A stretch of DNA of 64,000 nucleotides from Bacteroidales bacterium UBA4116 (GTDB lineage: Bacteria > Bacteroidota > Bacteroidia > Bacteroidales > Tannerellaceae): the NCBI GenBank assembly GCA_002381645.1, contig DFXE01000025.1, positions 62,001 to 126,000 of the forward strand, in the 5' to 3' direction. A program made the position numbers and the translations under genes. The notes under the pieces were generated by a model. That model searched no databases. It had not been told where the DNA came from and was given only the letters and a program-made list of their open reading frames with translations. The first letter of the stretch is position 1. Each line of letters opens with the position of its first letter. Of this stretch, positions 42,615 through 52,463 are shown one piece after another.

Positions 42615-43817
42615 TCAAAATGCTGATAAATAGATATCCAGGTTATTTGATAATATATTAAAATGAGTTGAAACATAGCTATTGACCGGTTTGCCGGAAT
42701 ACATGTATACTCCCGCACGAAAACATTTATCTTCCTTTATCATACCTTGCACGGAACCCACATCTCCAAGCATTAGTAATAAGGAAACAAATACGTTGCT
42801 GAATGCCATGGAAGTAGTTCTTGCAACCGAATTACTTATATTGGGTTTGCAATAATGTAAGACGCCGAACTGTTCAAACATCTCAGGGTCTTTCGGAGAA
42901 AGACAGCAGGTAGTTTCGAAACATCCCCCCTGACTAATACGCAAATCAATAATCAACGCTCCTTTTTTCATGGTACGGATAAGCTCCTCGGCAATCATAT
43001 ACCGACGGGATACATTGAGGTAACGCATAGCTCCTATCACAACATCTGCACTTTGAAAAGCATTATGCAGGACTTTCGGATGAAAATTGGAAGTAAATAT
43101 TTTCTGGCCCAATACTTTCTGAAGTTTCCTCAAACGGTTAATATCATTGTCGAACACTTTGACCAGGGCACCCATACCTAAAGCAACCCGTGCGGCGGCA
43201 GTTCCGGCCATCCCCGCACCGATAATGATAACTTCGGTAGGCGCTATTCCGGGAATACCTCCTAACAGGACTCCTTTACCGCCCTGAGTATTACTTAACA
43301 ACCCGGAAGCGATAGTCAGCGAGGCCGTACCTTCAATTTCCGAAATAATACTTAATATAGGATAGGTATCTTGTTCGTCAACCATCAGTTCGTAAGCTAA
43401 AGCATTGATGCGCTTCGACATCATTAATTCATATGCGCTTTGTTCGAACAGATTGAATTGCATCATGGAAAATAAAGTCGTCCGTGGTTTCATCATAGCG
43501 ACTTCAATAGGCAACGGGGGTAGTATTTTAAGAATAATATCCGCTTTATACACTTCATCGGGAGTGGAAACTATTTCGGCGCCTGCTTCTGAAAAATGAT
43601 TATCCGAATAATTGATACCTAATCCGGCACCGGATTCAATCATCACATGATGACCGGCATCGGTTAATATATCTACTGCCTCAGGAGTAAGGGCAAGCCT
43701 CCTTTCCGCGCCAACCCTTTCGCAAGGTATACCAATCAGCAACCGGTTGCTCACCTTAGTTAACTCTTTCAATAACTCCTGCGGAATATAAGCACTTTGT
43801 GATTGTGTTTCTCCCAT
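42615..43817 (-). CDS. ald: Alanine dehydrogenase (PntA-like family)
   Basis: The 400-residue protein has the alanine dehydrogenase/PntA pattern: IGIPCERVGAERRLALTPEAV (Arg and Lys-type substrate contacts), then the Rossmann NAD site EVIIIGAGMAGTAAARVALGMGALVKVFD (about residues 197-226), and DLRISQGGCFETT. It catalyses reversible NAD-dependent oxidative deamination of alanine to pyruvate and ammonia. In Bacteroidetes this branch is longer than the 370-residue Bacillus enzyme and is annotated the same; a role in another amino acid cannot be excluded. It lies in the same strand run as aroK and korAB. Confidence 0.8.
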   Translation of the reverse strand: MGETQSQSAYIPQELLKELTKVSNRLLIGIPCERVGAERRLALTPEAVDILTDAGHHVMIESGAGLGINYSDNHFSEAGAEIVSTPDEVYKADIILKILPPLPIEVAMMKPRTTLFSMMQFNLFEQSAYELMMSKRINALAYELMVDEQDTYPILSIISEIEGTASLTIASGLLSNTQGGKGVLLGGIPGIAPTEVIIIGAGMAGTAAARVALGMGALVKVFDNDINRLRKLQKVLGQKIFTSNFHPKVLHNAFQSADVVIGAMRYLNVSRRYMIAEELIRTMKKGALIIDLRISQGGCFETTCCLSPKDPEMFEQFGVLHYCKPNISNSVARTTSMAFSNVFVSLLLMLGDVGSVQGMIKEDKCFRAGVYMYSGKPVNSYVSTHFNILSNNLDIYLSAF

Positions 43818-43825
43818 AGCCTATA

Positions 43826-44347
43826 TCATAAAATCTTTTCTAGCGCTTTTACAATGTTGTGTACATCATTCTCAGTCAGCATAACCTCTGCATCGAAAAC
43901 GACCGATGCCTGCCCATACCATATCATTCTCTTTTCCAGGTTTTCCGAAACAAATTCTTTTAATGCTTCTCCTGACAAACCTTTCAGTATAGGCCGGGTA
44001 TGTTTAACCAATTCCAGTCGCTTGGCCAATTCATCCGGAGATACTTTAAGATAAACAGTAGCACCCATACGGTTCATATATTCCATATTATCGTAAAAGC
44101 AAGGTGCACCCCCTCCGGTTGATATCAGTACGTTTTCAAACAAACCGACCTCATGAAGCATGTTGCGTTCAATCTGCCGGAAAGACGTCTCTCCTACTTC
44201 AGAAAAAATCCGGGCAATGGTTTTATGGTAACGCGCCTCTATATAATGATCAAGATCAATAAAAGACAACTTCATCCGTTCTGCCAACTCTTTTCCCACA
44301 GTAGTCTTTCCCGCTCCCATGTAACCGATCAGGAAAATACGCTTCAT
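43826..44347 (-). CDS. aroK: Shikimate kinase
   Basis: The 173-residue protein starts MKRIFLIGYMGAGKTTVGKEL, giving the Walker A loop GYMGAGKTT at residues 8-16. It continues with the shikimate-binding DLDHYIE and EVGETSFRQIERNML, then the GGGAPC loop (about 79-84) and a lid with RPILKGLS. It phosphorylates shikimate in aromatic amino acid synthesis. The seven-codon upstream extension (MIYGDES) is not family-like, so the ATG at 44347 is used. The stop is 8 bases from the alanine dehydrogenase start. Confidence 0.93.
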   Translation of the reverse strand: MKRIFLIGYMGAGKTTVGKELAERMKLSFIDLDHYIEARYHKTIARIFSEVGETSFRQIERNMLHEVGLFENVLISTGGGAPCFYDNMEYMNRMGATVYLKVSPDELAKRLELVKHTRPILKGLSGEALKEFVSENLEKRMIWYGQASVVFDAEVMLTENDVHNIVKALEKIL

Positions 44348-44400
44348 GCTTTCGTCTCCATATATCAAACAAATGTATAAATTTTATACGCAGAAAAATA

Positions 44401-45174
44401 CTATTTACCGGTAAAAGTATTTTTTGAGGATTTTTCTTCTGCCCTCCTCTGTAGGATATTGTCCTGCATCTGTTTTGTATAAGCGTTAATCTGATCAATC
44501 ACCTTTCCCATTTCGGTTATTACCTGTTGCTCTTTTGTAATTTGGTAACTAACAAGATATATGGCATTTATAAATTTTATAAATTCAAAATAAGCCAAAT
44601 CCACCTGCGGGCGGATATTCCTCATTTTATCTTCTTTGCTACGCTTCTCTTTCTTACTTTGTCTTTCATTATATAATTGGTAACATTTTTCGTTTGCATC
44701 TTTCAACAGATCAAACACACGAAATAAATCCAGATTTTGTAACGCATGGGTATATTTTTCCTTTTCCATTTCTTCAATAAAAAGACTTATCATAGTCGTA
44801 TTTTCCAGGAACGACTTCCGGTGAGCATTTCTGTATGGCTCTAACCCCCCATCTAATTCTTCCCACGACGCCCTTATAGTAGAATCTGGATTATACCTCA
44901 TGATCTCAATCGTACGCTTAATGAAGCAGAATAATTCATCACGTTTTTGATCCGCAGCCTGTATTTCTTTCGTTTCTTCAAAGGCCCGGTTTCTCATATA
45001 AGCATATTCTTCCCTTTTAAAATACTTTTCATAAACCAACCGGAGTTCCTCCATTTTATATTCCTTAGCCATCATAGGTGTAACAGTGGCAAGTATGCGC
45101 GAATGATAGTCATAATGCTCGCCATCCCTGACTAATCTGAAACTTGGTCGAATAATTTCCTTAACTCTTTCCAT
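44401..45174 (-). CDS. DUF6261-like helical protein
   Basis: The 257-residue protein is almost entirely alpha-helical, with many Glu, Lys, Arg and aromatic residues, and ends in a coiled-coil-like stretch (AYTKQMQDNILQRRAEE). It has no signal peptide or membrane segment. The general pattern (a conserved Pro-Ser-Phe start and repeated helical hairpins) matches DUF6261, a Bacteroidales family of unknown function, but I am only moderately sure. It ends 54 bases before aroK in the same direction and may be co-transcribed. Confidence 0.5.
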   Translation of the reverse strand: MERVKEIIRPSFRLVRDGEHYDYHSRILATVTPMMAKEYKMEELRLVYEKYFKREEYAYMRNRAFEETKEIQAADQKRDELFCFIKRTIEIMRYNPDSTIRASWEELDGGLEPYRNAHRKSFLENTTMISLFIEEMEKEKYTHALQNLDLFRVFDLLKDANEKCYQLYNERQSKKEKRSKEDKMRNIRPQVDLAYFEFIKFINAIYLVSYQITKEQQVITEMGKVIDQINAYTKQMQDNILQRRAEEKSSKNTFTGK

Positions 45175-45568
45175 TTTTATTTATATTCATTTACATATTT
45201 TCAATTTTACACATCAAATAATTTCAGCTAACAGAATCTAACTAAATTTTTACATGAACATATTTATTTTAAATAGATATTAAAAATTATATCTGCATAT
45301 GCAAATATATAAACAAAATGAATATTGATTATATGGTTAATGAATATTTTCTATTTTGCCATTTTTTACTAATCTGCAAAAGCATTTTTTTATGTATCCC
45401 TGAATTTATTTAATCTTATATTTAATTTGTAAATTAATTAAAATGCAATTATTGATATTTTAATTTCATTATATTTATTTTACACATCAACATAATTTAA
45501 CCTAATGATGAATTTTTACCCTCAATTCGCAAATAAATGTAATAAGTTCTTTTTTTTTTACAAATGTA
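45175..45568. other. AT-rich gene-free stretch
   Basis: About 390 bases of very AT-rich sequence, with several A-tracts and T-runs and no frame of coding character. No hairpin or promoter was convincing. It separates two minus-strand genes. Confidence 0.4.
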
Positions 45569-46528
45569 TTAAGGATGCGTAACAAGCGAAATATTTCTAT
45601 CTTTTTCAAGAAATCCTATGACATTATTGCAGACAGCTTTAGCCATTTCGTAACGCGCAGTATAAGTTTGCGTTCCAATGTGTGGGGTCAAAACTACGTT
45701 ATCAAGTTCAAATAATTCCGGAAGAGGATGGTCGCCAAACTCAAACACATCTAATCCTGCAGCACGGATAATATTATTTTTTAAAGCATATACAAGGGCA
45801 TGCTCATCCACTAAAGGACCACGGGAAGTATTAATAAGAATAGCATGTGATTTCATCGCAGAGAATGCCTTTTCATCGAAAACATGATGAGTTTCTGGAG
45901 TATATGGAGCATTAATGGAAATAAAATCAGATTGCTTAAGTAACTCATCAAAAGTAACATACATAACATTCAGCTTAGTTTCTTCTTCAACATGCATTTG
46001 CCGGCGATTATGGTAAATAACTTCCATACCACAGGCCCGTGCTCGTTTACTTAACGCTTTTCCTATTCTTCCCATACCAAAAATACCCAGTGTTTTACCA
46101 GTAATTTGTGTACCCAAGTTTTCAAGTACCCCCACTTTCATATTACCTTTATGTTTACGCAACATACGGTCGCACTCTGTAATCCTACGTGCTGCATCAA
46201 TCATCAACCCTAACGCCAAATTGGCAGTTGGAGCTATTACAGGATCCGGTGTATTGGCTACCGAAATACCTTTTTGCAACGCATAAGCTACATCTATATT
46301 ATTATATCCCACTGCGTAGTTAGCTATTAAGCGTAAACCGGGAGCATTATCAATTAAATTCTTATCTACAGGAAAATTAAACATAGGGCAAAGAACATCA
46401 AATGATGAAATCATATCATAAACTTCATCATACGTAAAATCACGTCCATCAGGAAAAGTTACGTCATACATTTTTTCCAATTCCGCGTATCCTTCGCGAA
46501 ACATTTCATAAGTCATCAAAATTTTCAT
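45569..46528 (-). CDS. D-isomer-specific 2-hydroxyacid dehydrogenase
   Basis: The 319-residue protein has the D-2-hydroxyacid dehydrogenase pattern: LIANYAVGYNNIDV, the Rossmann NAD site TLGIFGMGRIGKALSKRARACGM (about residues 145-167), the catalytic Arg in INTSRGPLVDEHALV, Glu in AGLDVFEFGDHP and His in NVVLTPHIGTQT. It reduces glyoxylate, hydroxypyruvate or another 2-oxoacid with NAD(P)H; the exact substrate cannot be read. A good TTG/TATCTTTG promoter is directly upstream and the gene stands alone. Confidence 0.87.
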   Translation of the reverse strand: MKILMTYEMFREGYAELEKMYDVTFPDGRDFTYDEVYDMISSFDVLCPMFNFPVDKNLIDNAPGLRLIANYAVGYNNIDVAYALQKGISVANTPDPVIAPTANLALGLMIDAARRITECDRMLRKHKGNMKVGVLENLGTQITGKTLGIFGMGRIGKALSKRARACGMEVIYHNRRQMHVEEETKLNVMYVTFDELLKQSDFISINAPYTPETHHVFDEKAFSAMKSHAILINTSRGPLVDEHALVYALKNNIIRAAGLDVFEFGDHPLPELFELDNVVLTPHIGTQTYTARYEMAKAVCNNVIGFLEKDRNISLVTHP

Positions 46529-47040
46529 AATCTACTTTTTAATTTGCTATTTTACTTAAATTACAAAGATATGATTTTCATCTCATTAAGACAATTATAC
46601 TTCTGAATATCAGATAAATAAATTGAGTGTAAGCATATTTTAAACCTTAAATCTGCAGCGTATTTGAAAATGCATGGTGCTTTATCCGGAAAAATTGAAG
46701 TCTTTAAGCACTTTATTATACAGGAAAGTGTTGACTTATGCTCAATGAACATCAATGTAATATATGGTTATGACTAAATCTAATGTTATGATTTGAATGA
46801 AGCCTTTAATTATAGAAAGTGAAGTTGGATAATATTTCAATTAGAAGTTCTATGAATAAAAGTTGAGATCATTATTATTAAAATTTTCCCATCATAATGA
46901 GTATCATCACATTAGAAAGCAATGCTATTTATGATTTTAGGTATTATAGTTTTATACCGTTTCATAAATCTGTGGTTTTCAATATAATAAATATCACAAG
47001 TATAAAGAAGATTTATTATTTTTGTAAATAAATTTGATAT
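46529..47040. other. Gene-free stretch between divergent genes
   Basis: About 510 bases between the divergent hydroxyacid dehydrogenase and SpmAB genes. It contains the promoter at 46564-46594 and a -7-like TATTTTTG at 47017-47024 before SpmAB. A 64-codon frame at 46561-46755 has no coding signal. Confidence 0.4.
46564..46594 (-). promoter_or_regulatory. Promoter of the 2-hydroxyacid dehydrogenase gene
   Basis: On the minus strand TTG (46592-46594) and TATCTTTG (46564-46571) are separated by 20 bases, a good Bacteroidetes promoter, 36 bases before the start codon. Confidence 0.55.
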
Positions 47041-48273
47041 ATGGTCTTAAATTATATATGGGCTGCCTTTTTTGTCATTGCTTTTATCGTTGCTTTGATA
47101 AAATTAATAGTTGCAGGAGACACTTCCGTTTTTACCGAAATAATAGATGCTTCCTTCAGTTCAGCTAAATCCGGTTTTGAAATATCTATCGGGCTTACTG
47201 GGATTCTCACACTTTGGTTAGGCATAATGAAAATCGGTGAAAAAGCAGGTGTAATTCGATCTTTTGCACGTTTATCATCACCCTTCTTCAGCAAATTATT
47301 CCCGGATATTCCTAAAAATCATCCTGTAACAGGGTCTATTTTTATAAATATTTCCGCTAATTTACTTGGTTTGGATAATGCTGCAACTCCAATGGGGCTT
47401 AAAACCATGCAACAATTGCAAGAACTTAACCCCGATAAAGAAAGAGCAAGCAACGCAATGATCATGTTTTTATGTATCAATGCTTCCGGATTAACTCTCA
47501 TCCCCATAACCATATTAATGTATCGTGCGCAATTAGGAGCAACGAATCCATCAGATGTATTTTTACCGATCATGCTCGCAACATTTGTTTCTACCTTAGT
47601 TGCCGTTTTAGCCGTGTGTTTTATGCAGAAAATTAGTTTAATGCAGAAAAATTTATTGCTCTTTTTTGGAGGATTAGTATTGATTATTGGAGGATTAACT
47701 TTTCTTTTTAATACAATTGAACAGGAGAAAGTAAATTTATATTCAACTATTTGCGCCAATGTATTACTATTTACTATAATATGCGGTTTCATCGTCAAAG
47801 GTATAATCAATAAAATTAATGTATACGACGCTTTCATCGAAGGAGCAAAAGATGGTTTTAAAACAGCCGTTACAATAATTCCCTATTTGATTGCAATATT
47901 GGTAGGCATTGGTGTATTTCGTGCATCAGGTGCCATGGATTTCCTTATTTCAGGCGTAAGAACAGGTGTAGACGCATTAGGTATAAATACGGACTTTGTT
48001 GAAGCATTACCCACTATACTTATGAAACCGTTAAGCGGAAGTGGAGCAAGAGGAATGATGATAGACGCCATGCAAACATATGGCGCAGACTCTTTTGTAG
48101 GACGTCTCTCTTCTATTGTACAGGGGTCTACTGACACTACCTTTTATGTTGTCGCATTATATTACGGAAGTATAGCAGTTAAAAATACGCGTTATACTAT
48201 ACCCTGTTCTTTATTAGCGGATTTAGCAGGAGCCGTTGCTTCTATATTCTTTGCTTATTTATTCTTTTATTAA
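47041..48273 (+). CDS. SpmA-SpmB fused nucleoside-recognition (Gate) domain membrane protein
   Basis: The 410-residue protein carries two gate domains that are separate genes (spmA, spmB) in Bacillus. The first half has GLTGILTLWLGIMKIGEKAGV and NHPVTGSIFINISANLLGLDNAATPMGLKTM; the second half has ILVGIGVFRASGAMDF, LPTILMKPLSGSGARGMMIDAM and STDTTFYVVALYYGS. About eight membrane helices are predicted. In sporulation the pair affects core dehydration; in non-sporulating Bacteroidetes the role is unknown, possibly transport. The gene is followed by ybeY after 5 bases, so it heads a seven-gene run. Confidence 0.88.
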   Translation: MVLNYIWAAFFVIAFIVALIKLIVAGDTSVFTEIIDASFSSAKSGFEISIGLTGILTLWLGIMKIGEKAGVIRSFARLSSPFFSKLFPDIPKNHPVTGSIFINISANLLGLDNAATPMGLKTMQQLQELNPDKERASNAMIMFLCINASGLTLIPITILMYRAQLGATNPSDVFLPIMLATFVSTLVAVLAVCFMQKISLMQKNLLLFFGGLVLIIGGLTFLFNTIEQEKVNLYSTICANVLLFTIICGFIVKGIINKINVYDAFIEGAKDGFKTAVTIIPYLIAILVGIGVFRASGAMDFLISGVRTGVDALGINTDFVEALPTILMKPLSGSGARGMMIDAMQTYGADSFVGRLSSIVQGSTDTTFYVVALYYGSIAVKNTRYTIPCSLLADLAGAVASIFFAYLFFY

Positions 48274-48278
48274 ATAAT

Positions 48279-48716
48279 ATGTCGATATCTTATCATGCAG
48301 AAGGAGTATCCATTCCTCCAATTCCCAAGCGGAAAATAAACGCCTGGATCAAAACAATATCAAAAAAATTTCAGAAAGAAATAGGTGAAATAACCTATAT
48401 CTTCTGCTCAGATGAAAAAATACTGGAGATCAATCAAGAATATCTTCAACACGATTATTTCACTGATATCATAACGTTCGATTACTCGGAAGGCGATAAA
48501 ATAGCCGGAGACATTTTCATCAGTCTGGATACGGTAAAAAGTAATTCCGAACACTATCAAACAGAATATATGAATGAACTCTACCGGATCATTAGCCATG
48601 GCATCCTTCATCTTTGCGGCGTTAACGATAAAGGTCCGGGCGAACGAGAAATAATGGAAAATGAAGAGAACAATGCACTGTCGATTCTATCGGAAATGCT
48701 AAAATCAAAAATATGA
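48279..48716 (+). CDS. ybeY: Endoribonuclease YbeY (16S rRNA maturation)
   Basis: The 145-residue protein has the UPF0054 metal-binding core SHGILHLCGVNDKGPGE (about residues 107-123), with His at 108 and 112; the third His of the H-x3-H-x5-H motif is replaced, as is common in Bacteroidetes homologues. DYFTDIITFDYSEGDKIAGDIFIS matches the conserved strand region. It processes rRNA 3' ends and participates in ribosome quality control. The stop overlaps the mnmG start (ATGA), and SpmAB lies 5 bases upstream. Confidence 0.9.
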   Translation: MSISYHAEGVSIPPIPKRKINAWIKTISKKFQKEIGEITYIFCSDEKILEINQEYLQHDYFTDIITFDYSEGDKIAGDIFISLDTVKSNSEHYQTEYMNELYRIISHGILHLCGVNDKGPGEREIMENEENNALSILSEMLKSKI

Positions 48717-50590
48717 AATTTAATTATGATATAATCGTTGTGGGTGCAGGTCATGCGGGTTGCGAAGCAGCAGCTGCGGCGGCTAACTTAGGATCTGAAA
48801 CACTGCTCATCACAATGGATATGAATAAGATTGCCCAAATGAGTTGTAATCCGGCTATCGGAGGTATAGCTAAAGGGCAGATCGTACGGGAAATCGACGC
48901 TTTAGGCGGATATACAGGCATTGTAACAGATGAAACCTCAATACAATTCCGTATGCTAAACAGGAGCAAAGGACCAGCAATGTGGAGTCCAAGAGCACAA
49001 AATGACCGTACAAAATTTATAGATACCTGGCGAAATATTTTGGAAAATAAAGATAATCTATCTATATGGCAGGACACAGTAACCGAATTGATAATCGATA
49101 ATAATACAATCACAGGATTAAAAACGGTATTAGGAGTTACTTTCCATGCAAAATGTATTATCCTTACCAACGGAACATTTTTGAACGGTTTACTACATAT
49201 TGGAAGAGTAAAACTGAATGGAGGTCGAATTTCAGAACCAGCCAGCCGGGGTATTACTGAACAATTGGTTTCATTAGGTTTTAAAGCCGATAGGATGAAA
49301 ACGGGAACACCCGTACGTATAGACGGAAGAAGCGTTCATTTCGATGAATTAACAGAACAGCCGGGAGATAATGACTTCCACAAATTTTCATATCTTGATA
49401 CATCTGTACGAAACCTGAAACAATTAAGTTGTTGGACATTATATACGAATGAAAAATGTCACGATATCTTACGTAAAGGGTTACCAGATTCGCCTCTATA
49501 TAATGGACAAATTCAAAGCATAGGCCCAAGGTATTGCCCAAGTATTGAAACGAAAATTGTAACTTTTTCCGACAAATCACAGCACCAATTATTTCTGGAA
49601 CCGGAAGGAGAAAACACTCAGGAATATTACCTGAACGGATTTTCATCATCCTTACCATTAAATATTCAATTAGAAGCTCTGCAAGCTATACCTGCTTTTA
49701 GAGATATACATATATATCGTCCCGGTTATGCAATTGAATATGATTTTTTCGATCCTACACAATTAGGCCCAAATCTTGAAACAAAACAGATTGGGAATTT
49801 GTTTTTTGCAGGACAGATAAACGGTACGACAGGCTATGAAGAAGCGGCTGGACAGGGATTAATGGCTGGAATAAACGCACACATTAATTGTCACGGTGGA
49901 AATCCTTTTATATTAGGAAGGGATGAAGCTTATATTGGAGTCCTCATTGACGACCTAATAACAAAAGGTGTTGACGAGCCATACCGCATGTTTACATCAA
50001 GAGCAGAATATCGTATCCTATTAAGACAAGATGATGCTGATATGCGTTTAACTGAGAAATCATATGAACTCGGATTAGCAAAACGTAACAGGTATGATCT
50101 GCTTAATGAAAAGAAATCTTTGCGGGATATGATTATTTCATTTGTAGAACAATATTCTGTCAAACCCCATTATATAAATAATGAATTAGAAAAATTGGGA
50201 ACCACTCCCCTATCCCATGGTTGCAAATTAAAAGATTTAGTATTACGACCTCAACTTTCATTAAATAAACTTGCCGAAGTAATTCCCGCTTTAAAAACGG
50301 AGATTGAAAAAATACCCCAAAATAGAAAAGAAGAAATTATTGAAGCAGCAGAAATATTATTAAAATATAGTGGATACATAAAAAGAGAACGGGTTATAGC
50401 CGAAAAGATAAATAGGGTAGAAAACGTTCGGATAAAAGGAAAATTCGACTACACCGCCATACAATCTCTTTCCACAGAAGCGAGACAAAAACTCACCAAA
50501 ATAGATCCAGAAACAATTGCACAAGCAAGCAGGATACCAGGAATATCACCAAGTGACATCAATATATTATTAGTTCTTCTGGGAAGATAG
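48713..50590 (+). CDS. mnmG: tRNA uridine-5-carboxymethylaminomethyl modification enzyme MnmG (GidA)
   Basis: The 625-residue protein opens with the FAD-binding VVGAGHAGCEAAAAAANLG (residues 9-27). It has MSCNPAIGGIAKGQIVREIDALGG, the C-terminal signature region GLMAGINAHINC, then YRMFTSRAEYRILLRQDDAD and the helical C-terminal domain. With MnmE it modifies U34 of several tRNAs. Length is usual. It is co-translated with ybeY. A parS-like palindrome lies between its stop and uvrC, and mnmG is commonly near the replication origin in bacteria. Confidence 0.97.
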   Translation: MKFNYDIIVVGAGHAGCEAAAAAANLGSETLLITMDMNKIAQMSCNPAIGGIAKGQIVREIDALGGYTGIVTDETSIQFRMLNRSKGPAMWSPRAQNDRTKFIDTWRNILENKDNLSIWQDTVTELIIDNNTITGLKTVLGVTFHAKCIILTNGTFLNGLLHIGRVKLNGGRISEPASRGITEQLVSLGFKADRMKTGTPVRIDGRSVHFDELTEQPGDNDFHKFSYLDTSVRNLKQLSCWTLYTNEKCHDILRKGLPDSPLYNGQIQSIGPRYCPSIETKIVTFSDKSQHQLFLEPEGENTQEYYLNGFSSSLPLNIQLEALQAIPAFRDIHIYRPGYAIEYDFFDPTQLGPNLETKQIGNLFFAGQINGTTGYEEAAGQGLMAGINAHINCHGGNPFILGRDEAYIGVLIDDLITKGVDEPYRMFTSRAEYRILLRQDDADMRLTEKSYELGLAKRNRYDLLNEKKSLRDMIISFVEQYSVKPHYINNELEKLGTTPLSHGCKLKDLVLRPQLSLNKLAEVIPALKTEIEKIPQNRKEEIIEAAEILLKYSGYIKRERVIAEKINRVENVRIKGKFDYTAIQSLSTEARQKLTKIDPETIAQASRIPGISPSDINILLVLLGR

Positions 50591-50595
50591 TAAAT

Positions 50596-50611
50596 TGTTC
50601 CACGTGAAACA
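50596..50611. other. parS site (ParB-binding centromere-like sequence)
   Basis: TGTTCCACGTGAAACA matches the bacterial parS consensus TGTTNCACGTGAAACA at every fixed position. It lies in the 27-base gap between the mnmG stop and the uvrC start. ParB spreads from such sites and recruits SMC near the origin. No other copy was seen in the window by eye. Confidence 0.85.
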
Positions 50612-50617
50612 TAATTT

Positions 50618-52459
50618 ATGGATATAGAATTTGAACAGGAAAATAATCGAAAAATGCCTCAAGAGAAAAAGTACAAAAGGATTCAAACAATACTTTCGGC
50701 TATACCCGAAAAGCCGGGATGCTACCAATATTATGACGAAAAAGGAACTGTCATTTATGTTGGGAAAGCAAAGAATTTAAAGAAACGCGTATCTTCATAT
50801 TTTAATAAAACGCAGGATAGTCGCAAAACGTTTGTGCTTGTTAAACAAATTCGTGATATTAAATATATAGTGGTTGATACGGAAGAGGACGCATTGCATT
50901 TGGAGAATAGTCTTATTAAACAATATCGTCCACGCTATAATGTAATGCTTAAGGATGACAAAACCTACCCTTCCATTGTAGTAAAAAACGAATACTTCTC
51001 AAGAGTATTTCAAACTCGAAATATAATTCGTGACGGATCACGTTATTATGGCCCCTACTCTTCGGTGCTCACAGCACGTACAATGCTCCAGATGATAAAA
51101 GAAATATATCCGATACGAATTTGCAAATATCCACTTACTCCGGAAAGCATAGCTCAGGGACGCTACAAGGTCTGCCTGCAATATCATATCAAAAGATGTA
51201 AAGGGCCATGTGAAGGACTTCAATCATTAGAAGAATACCAAAATAATATTTTTCATGTAAAAGAAATTCTTAAGGGTAATGTTTCAAAGATAAGTAAATT
51301 GCTTCATGATGAAATGTTAAAGCTATCAGAAGAACTTCGTTTTGAAGAAGCACAAGCAGTTAAAATTAAGTATGATATTATTGAAAATTACAGAGCAAAG
51401 TCAACCATTGTCACTCCTCAAATTACTAACGTGGATGTATTTTCTTTTGCCGAAAATGAAAATTCAGCTTACATTAATTATTTGCATATAGGTAATGGAA
51501 GCATTGTACAAGCATATACATTCGAATACAAGAAAAAACTGGATGAGCCTAAAGAAGAACTTTTAGGATTAGGCATAATTGAAATGCGTACCCGTTTTAA
51601 AAGCACTGCTAAAGAAGTAATTGTACCTTTCCTACCAGATATAGATCCATCAGAAAAGCTTTCCTTCCTCATTCCCCAAAAAGGAGATAAAAGAAAATTA
51701 CTTGAATTGTCTGAACAAAATGTAAAACAATATAAAGTAGATAAATTAAAACAAGCTGAAAAATTAAATCCGGAACAGCGCACAGTCAGAATACTAACGA
51801 CAATGCAAAAAGATTTACATATGAAAGTATTGCCGATGCACATTGAATGTTTCGATAACTCAAACATACAAGGTACTAATCCTGTTGCCGCTTGTGTGGT
51901 TTTTAAAAAAGCAAAACCTTCCAAAAAAGATTACCGTCATTACCACATTAAGACAGTAGAAGGACCCAATGATTTTGCATCCATGATTGAGGTAGTCACA
52001 CGACGTTATACACGACTGCTGGAAGAAAATCAGGAACTGCCGCAACTTGTAATTATCGACGGCGGTAAAGGACAATTAAGCGCGGCAACTGAAGTTTTAA
52101 GAGAACTGGGTCTTTTAGACCGCATTACTATTATTGGCCTTGCCAAACGCCTGGAAGAAATATTTTATCCCGGAGATCCTATTCCATTGATTCTTGATAA
52201 AAACTCCGAAACATTAAAAATCATTCAGCAATTAAGGGATGAAGCCCATCGATTTGGCATTACGTTCCATCGTCAACTACGCAGTAAAAAACAAACTGTT
52301 TCTGAATTAGATTCAATAAAAGGTATTGGAGAAAAAACAAAAGTATTACTTTTAAAGAAATATAAAAGCGTTAAACGGATCCGGGAAGCGAGCCTGGAAG
52401 AATTGCAGGAACTTATAGGAAATGCTAAAGCAAAGATCATAATTAACAGCTTAAAATAA
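50618..52459 (+). CDS. uvrC: Excinuclease ABC subunit C
   Basis: The 613-residue protein has the GIY-YIG nuclease domain (GCYQYYDEKGTVIYVGKAKNLKKRVSSYF, about residues 33-61), the UVR motif region (KISKLLHDEMLKLSEELRFEEAQAVK), and the C-terminal RNase-H-like nuclease domain with CFDNSNIQGTNPVAACVVF and VIIDGGKGQLSAA, ending in a helix-hairpin-helix (LDSIKGIGEKTKVLLLKKY). It makes both incisions in nucleotide-excision repair. It starts 27 bases after mnmG, with the parS site between. The start is kept at 50618; a Met 12 codons later is an alternative. Confidence 0.95.
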   Translation: MDIEFEQENNRKMPQEKKYKRIQTILSAIPEKPGCYQYYDEKGTVIYVGKAKNLKKRVSSYFNKTQDSRKTFVLVKQIRDIKYIVVDTEEDALHLENSLIKQYRPRYNVMLKDDKTYPSIVVKNEYFSRVFQTRNIIRDGSRYYGPYSSVLTARTMLQMIKEIYPIRICKYPLTPESIAQGRYKVCLQYHIKRCKGPCEGLQSLEEYQNNIFHVKEILKGNVSKISKLLHDEMLKLSEELRFEEAQAVKIKYDIIENYRAKSTIVTPQITNVDVFSFAENENSAYINYLHIGNGSIVQAYTFEYKKKLDEPKEELLGLGIIEMRTRFKSTAKEVIVPFLPDIDPSEKLSFLIPQKGDKRKLLELSEQNVKQYKVDKLKQAEKLNPEQRTVRILTTMQKDLHMKVLPMHIECFDNSNIQGTNPVAACVVFKKAKPSKKDYRHYHIKTVEGPNDFASMIEVVTRRYTRLLEENQELPQLVIIDGGKGQLSAATEVLRELGLLDRITIIGLAKRLEEIFYPGDPIPLILDKNSETLKIIQQLRDEAHRFGITFHRQLRSKKQTVSELDSIKGIGEKTKVLLLKKYKSVKRIREASLEELQELIGNAKAKIIINSLK

Positions 52460-52463
52460 TAAA

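Noticed and set aside
46561..46755. Open frame of 64 codons on the minus strand in the gap before SpmAB
   Set aside because: No recognisable motif, it crosses the hydroxyacid dehydrogenase promoter, and codon use is random.
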